Positions 61,064 to 64,000 of a stretch of DNA of 64,000 bases are shown here, piece by piece. This DNA is from Dongia_B sp964406155 (lineage in GTDB: Bacteria; Pseudomonadota; Alphaproteobacteria; Dongiales; Dongiaceae), in the NCBI GenBank assembly GCA_964406155.1, contig CAYOQR010000015.1:1-64000 (forward strand), read 5' to 3'. The notes under the pieces are model-generated. The model did not search any database, had not been told where the DNA came from, and worked only from the letters and a program-made list of their open reading frames with translations. The position numbers and the translations under genes were made by a program. The first letter of the stretch is position 1. Each line of letters opens with the position of its first letter.

Positions 61064-63592
61064 ATGACGTCGAATTCGGGGCGGATCGACGCCGGCCAAC
61101 GGGGAACCGGCCGGCAGCGATTCTTATTGGCCAGCACCATCTTCCACACCATCGGTTTCTCTTCCGCCGCCATGCTGATCCTGAGCGCCGTGCCGGCGCG
61201 GGCGGATGACGCCGCATCTTGGCAGGACCGGCTGCGGGAAATGACCTTGCAGGAACCGGCACCGGTTCTGCCGCAGCTTGCGCAGGCGACAAGCGCAGCA
61301 CCGGCCACCGCCCGCTTCAACATTCCCGCTCAGCCGCTCACCTCGGCCTTGCGGCAATTCGGCGAGGCAACCAACATTCAGATGAGCGTCGATCCGACGG
61401 CGGTACGCGGCATCATTTCGCCCGGCGTCAGCGGCACCCTCACCTATGACGCCGCCTTGCAGCAGCTGCTGGCCGGCAGCGGCTTCAACTATGTCGCGAC
61501 CGGCCCGACGAGCTTCGCCTTGAGCAAGGCGGCGCCCGGCAGTGCCGGCGCCATCAATCTCGGTCCGGTGACGATCGAGGGCCAGGGCCAGGCGGAAACC
61601 GCCTGGGGTCCCGTGCAGGGCTATGTCGCCAAGCAGAGCGCCACGGCCACCAAGACCGATACGCCGCTGATCGAGACGCCGCGTTCCGTCACCGTCATCA
61701 CCCGGGATCAATTGGATGCCCAGGGCGTGCAGACTCTGAGCCAGGCCCTGCGCTACACCTCCGGCGTGTCGCCGGAGCAATACGGGCCCGATGTCCGCGC
61801 CGACTGGTTCACCGTTCGCGGCTTCGCCGGCGATCTCTATTGGGACGGCCTGCGCGTGCCGCAGATCTCCAACCGGCCCGGCAACTATGCCGCCTATCGG
61901 ATCGAACCCTATTCGCTGGAGCGCATCGAAGTCCTGAAGGGCCCGGCCTCCATTCTCTACGGCCAGGGCAATCTCGGCGGCATCGTCAATCTCGTCAGCA
62001 AGGCGCCGACCGCCGATCCGATCCATGAACTGCAACTGACCATCGGCAATCACGACCGCTATCAGGGTGCTTTCGATTTCGGCGGCGCCCTCACCGAGGA
62101 CGACGAGCTGACCTATCGCTTCAATGCGCTCTTCCGCATGGCCGATACCCAGACCGTCGATTCGACCGACAACCGCATCTCGCTCAGCCCATCGCTCGCT
62201 TGGAAACCGACGGAAGACACCAAGATCACGGTCTTCGCCAATTACCTGCGCGACGATAACGGCGCCTCCGCCGTCTTCCTGCCGCGCGCCATGACACTCG
62301 ACAAGAACCAGTATGGGCGACTGCCGCGCAGCTTCGATGACGGCGACAAGGATTTCGACAGCTATTACAAGCACGAATACAGCGCCGGCTATCAGTTGGA
62401 GCATCGTTTCGACGATGTCTGGAGTGCCACGCAAAGCTTCCGCTACATGCATCTCGATCTCGACTCCCGCAAGATCTACGGCAACGGCTTGGCGGCGGAC
62501 GGGCGGACCTTGCGGCGCGTCGCCTATGTGGCGCAGCCGGACATGGATGCCATCGCCCTCGACAACCACGCCCAGGCCGATTTCGCGACCGGCGCGGTCG
62601 AGCACAAGGCAATAGGCGGCCTTGACTATCAATGGAAGTCCCTGGCGAACCGCACGGGAAGCGCCAACGGCAAGACGCTGGATGTTCTCGATCCGGATTA
62701 TCACCAGGATATCGCCACACCGAAGATCAACAGCAGTTCGGATCAGACGCAGCACCAATTCGGGATCTATGCCCAGGATCAGGTGAAATGGAACAACTGG
62801 ATTCTGGTGCTCGGCGGCCGCTACGACTTCACCTGGTCGACCACCGAGAACAACATCACCGGCCTCACGCAGAAACAGGATCCCGGCCATTTCACCTGGA
62901 GCGCCGGCCTGCTCTATGAAACCGATTTCGGCCTTTCGCCGTATATCAGCGCCTCGACCTCGTTCCTGCCGACGCTCGGCGTCAACAAGGACGGCGCCTT
63001 GAAGCCGACCACCGGCCAGCAATACGAAGCGGGTCTGAAATACCAGCCGAGCGGCTTCGAGAGCTTCGTCACCCTGTCGGTCTATCAGTTGACGCAGCAG
63101 AACGTCTCCACCGTCGATCCGAAGGATCCGACCAATACGGTGCAGACCGGCGAGATCCGCGCGCGCGGCGTCGAGCTGGAAGGCAAGGCCAGCCTGACGG
63201 ACGGCCTCGATCTGCTCGCCAATTTCACCTATCAGGATCCCGTCATCACCAAGACGACGCAGGGGACCAAGGGCAACACACCCGGCACGCTGCCGAGATA
63301 CATGGCCTCGCTCTGGGCCGATTACACCATGCCGGAGGGTAGTTTCGAAGGCCTCGGCTTCGGTGCCGGCGTGCGCTATGTCGGCAAGGTGCAGGGCGAT
63401 GACGAAAACACCTTCACGGTGCCCGGCCACACCCTGTTCGACGCCGCCTTGCATTACGAGATCAAGGGCATCCGCGCCTCGATCAACGTCGACAACATCC
63501 TCGACAAGAAATATGTCTCGTCCTGCTCCGGCGGCAATTGCTTCTACGGCGAGGGCCGCACGGTGATCGGCAATCTGCGGTACCGATGGTAA
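61064..63592 (+). CDS. TonB-dependent ferric-siderophore receptor with STN domain
   Basis: 842 residues. After a signal segment ending ARA, an STN domain (about 85-140: FNIPAQPLTSALRQFGEATN) indicates cell-surface signalling of the FecA/FpvA type. The plug (about 200-330) has TPRSVTVITRDQLDAQG and VLKGPASILYGQGNLGGIVN. The 22-strand barrel ends in NLRYRW with the C-terminal aromatic. FhuE/FpvA-like hydroxamate receptors are nearest in style; the siderophore is unknown. No FecI/FecR pair is visible in the window. A Fur-like site lies upstream, and a PepSY protein is overlapping downstream. Confidence 0.93.
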   Translation: MTSNSGRIDAGQRGTGRQRFLLASTIFHTIGFSSAAMLILSAVPARADDAASWQDRLREMTLQEPAPVLPQLAQATSAAPATARFNIPAQPLTSALRQFGEATNIQMSVDPTAVRGIISPGVSGTLTYDAALQQLLAGSGFNYVATGPTSFALSKAAPGSAGAINLGPVTIEGQGQAETAWGPVQGYVAKQSATATKTDTPLIETPRSVTVITRDQLDAQGVQTLSQALRYTSGVSPEQYGPDVRADWFTVRGFAGDLYWDGLRVPQISNRPGNYAAYRIEPYSLERIEVLKGPASILYGQGNLGGIVNLVSKAPTADPIHELQLTIGNHDRYQGAFDFGGALTEDDELTYRFNALFRMADTQTVDSTDNRISLSPSLAWKPTEDTKITVFANYLRDDNGASAVFLPRAMTLDKNQYGRLPRSFDDGDKDFDSYYKHEYSAGYQLEHRFDDVWSATQSFRYMHLDLDSRKIYGNGLAADGRTLRRVAYVAQPDMDAIALDNHAQADFATGAVEHKAIGGLDYQWKSLANRTGSANGKTLDVLDPDYHQDIATPKINSSSDQTQHQFGIYAQDQVKWNNWILVLGGRYDFTWSTTENNITGLTQKQDPGHFTWSAGLLYETDFGLSPYISASTSFLPTLGVNKDGALKPTTGQQYEAGLKYQPSGFESFVTLSVYQLTQQNVSTVDPKDPTNTVQTGEIRARGVELEGKASLTDGLDLLANFTYQDPVITKTTQGTKGNTPGTLPRYMASLWADYTMPEGSFEGLGFGAGVRYVGKVQGDDENTFTVPGHTLFDAALHYEIKGIRASINVDNILDKKYVSSCSGGNCFYGEGRTVIGNLRYRW

Positions 63593-64000
63593 GCGCGGCC
63601 GAAACCGGGACGATGAAGAAGTCGCGGGCGCGGATCGGCGCCCGCGATATCTGCGTCTACCTGCACCGCTACGCCGGATTGCTGCTGGCGGGTTTTCTGA
63701 TCCTGACCGGATCGACCGGCAGCATCATCGCCTTCCAGCGCGAACTCGATACCTGGCTCAATCCGGAACTCTATCGGGCGCGGGCCAGCGGTCCCCTGCT
63801 CTCGCCAGGCGAACTGGCGGCCCGGGTCGAGCAGGCCGATCCCCGGCTCACGGTCACCTATCTGCCCTTCCGCCCCGAGCCCGGCCGGACGATCGTGGCC
63901 AGCATCCGTCCGAAGACCGATCCCGCGACAGGGAAGCCCTATGACCTCGACGCCGATCAGGTCTTCATCGATCCGGCGAGCGGCGCTATTCTCGGTCTGC
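63586..64000 (+). CDS. PepSY-associated membrane protein, N-terminal part
   Basis: The last gene, cut by the window end after about 138 codons. An ATG at 63586 overlaps the receptor stop (ATGGTAA); a second in-frame ATG is at 63613. The visible part has a basic N-terminus, a membrane helix (YAGLLLAGFLILTGSTGSII) and a PepSY-like extracytoplasmic segment (FQRELDTWLNPELYRA, VFIDPASGAILGL). Such proteins next to siderophore receptors are often ferric-siderophore reductases of the inner membrane. Translational coupling is likely. Confidence 0.85.
   Translation, partial: MVSAAETGTMKKSRARIGARDICVYLHRYAGLLLAGFLILTGSTGSIIAFQRELDTWLNPELYRARASGPLLSPGELAARVEQADPRLTVTYLPFRPEPGRTIVASIRPKTDPATGKPYDLDADQVFIDPASGAILGL

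Noticed and set aside
61124..63454. 776-codon minus-strand frame opposite the siderophore receptor
   Set aside because: Shadow of a strong receptor gene; the product has no recognisable domain and no start context.
1..64000. CRISPR arrays, tRNA/rRNA genes, insertion sequences or prophage
   Set aside because: No regularly spaced repeat-spacer series, cloverleaf, transposase or phage structural gene was seen on either strand by eye; short tRNA genes could be missed without a covariance search.

Overview
This 64 kb window is a GC-rich chromosomal segment of an alphaproteobacterium, most plausibly a Rhodospirillales-type lineage. The evidence is the aerobic cobaltochelatase pair CobS/CobT, a class I (archaeal-type) lysyl-tRNA synthetase, a single-subunit methylmalonyl-CoA mutase with MeaB, a TipF-like EAL protein, and proteobacterial-type regulators throughout. 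Coding density is high. I see no prophage, transposase, CRISPR array, rRNA or tRNA gene. The genus cannot be fixed from sequence alone.

Layout. 0-8 kb: end of cobS, cobT, a periplasmic solute-binding protein, a Tat-type dienelactone hydrolase, a queuosine-precursor transporter, rpmB, and a DMT transporter divergent from a LysR regulator. 8-19 kb: a minus-strand cluster reading scpA (methylmalonyl-CoA mutase) > a 1,898-residue two-TM coiled-coil protein with eight tandem 47-residue repeats > an Atm1-type ABC exporter > meaB. 19-26 kb: a DUF5939-like adenylate cyclase, a HAD phosphatase, a TipF-like degenerate EAL protein, pyrD, and an S24-fold repressor without the self-cleavage residues behind an AT-rich operator array. 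26-35 kb: TerB, a DinG-type iron-sulfur helicase, a PAS-GGDRF-EAL protein and an LtaS-like phosphoglycerol transferase. 35-43 kb: threonine dehydratase, Lrp/AsnC, saccharopine dehydrogenase, a DUF4344 protein, an EEP hydrolase, lysK and an AlkD-like protein.

43-46 kb is the most interesting stretch. A threonyl-tRNA synthetase lacking the N-terminal TGS/editing domains is preceded by a complete threonine attenuator: a leader peptide containing TTTQTTT, a 14-bp terminator stem and an alternative antiterminator. Divergent from it, across 157 bp, is a second attenuator whose leader contains RFWYRWY. That one is followed by a terminator and a 52-codon gene of unknown function. Both predicted promoters end 7 nt before the leader ATG, so both leader mRNAs are predicted to be leaderless, like Sinorhizobium trpL.

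46-64 kb: an XRE/MmyB-type regulator divergent from a methyltransferase, a GNAT protein, pmbA, a lipid-A-type phosphoesterase with a glycosyltransferase, a ProC-like protein, a REPIN-like inverted repeat, a flavin reductase, a glutamine-synthetase-family enzyme, a pirin, a beta-CASP nuclease, a GntR/FCD regulator with a palindromic operator facing a DHDPS-family aldolase, and a ferric-siderophore receptor behind a Fur-like site. The receptor is coupled to a PepSY membrane protein that runs off the window.

Two threads connect the window. One is B12: CobS/CobT make the cofactor that ScpA uses and MeaB protects. The other is cyclic nucleotides and cell polarity: two EAL proteins, a cyclase, and a giant coiled-coil protein resembling TipN/GPR-class polar scaffolds. 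Short (11-18 bp) tandem duplications recur at gene ends and in spacers.
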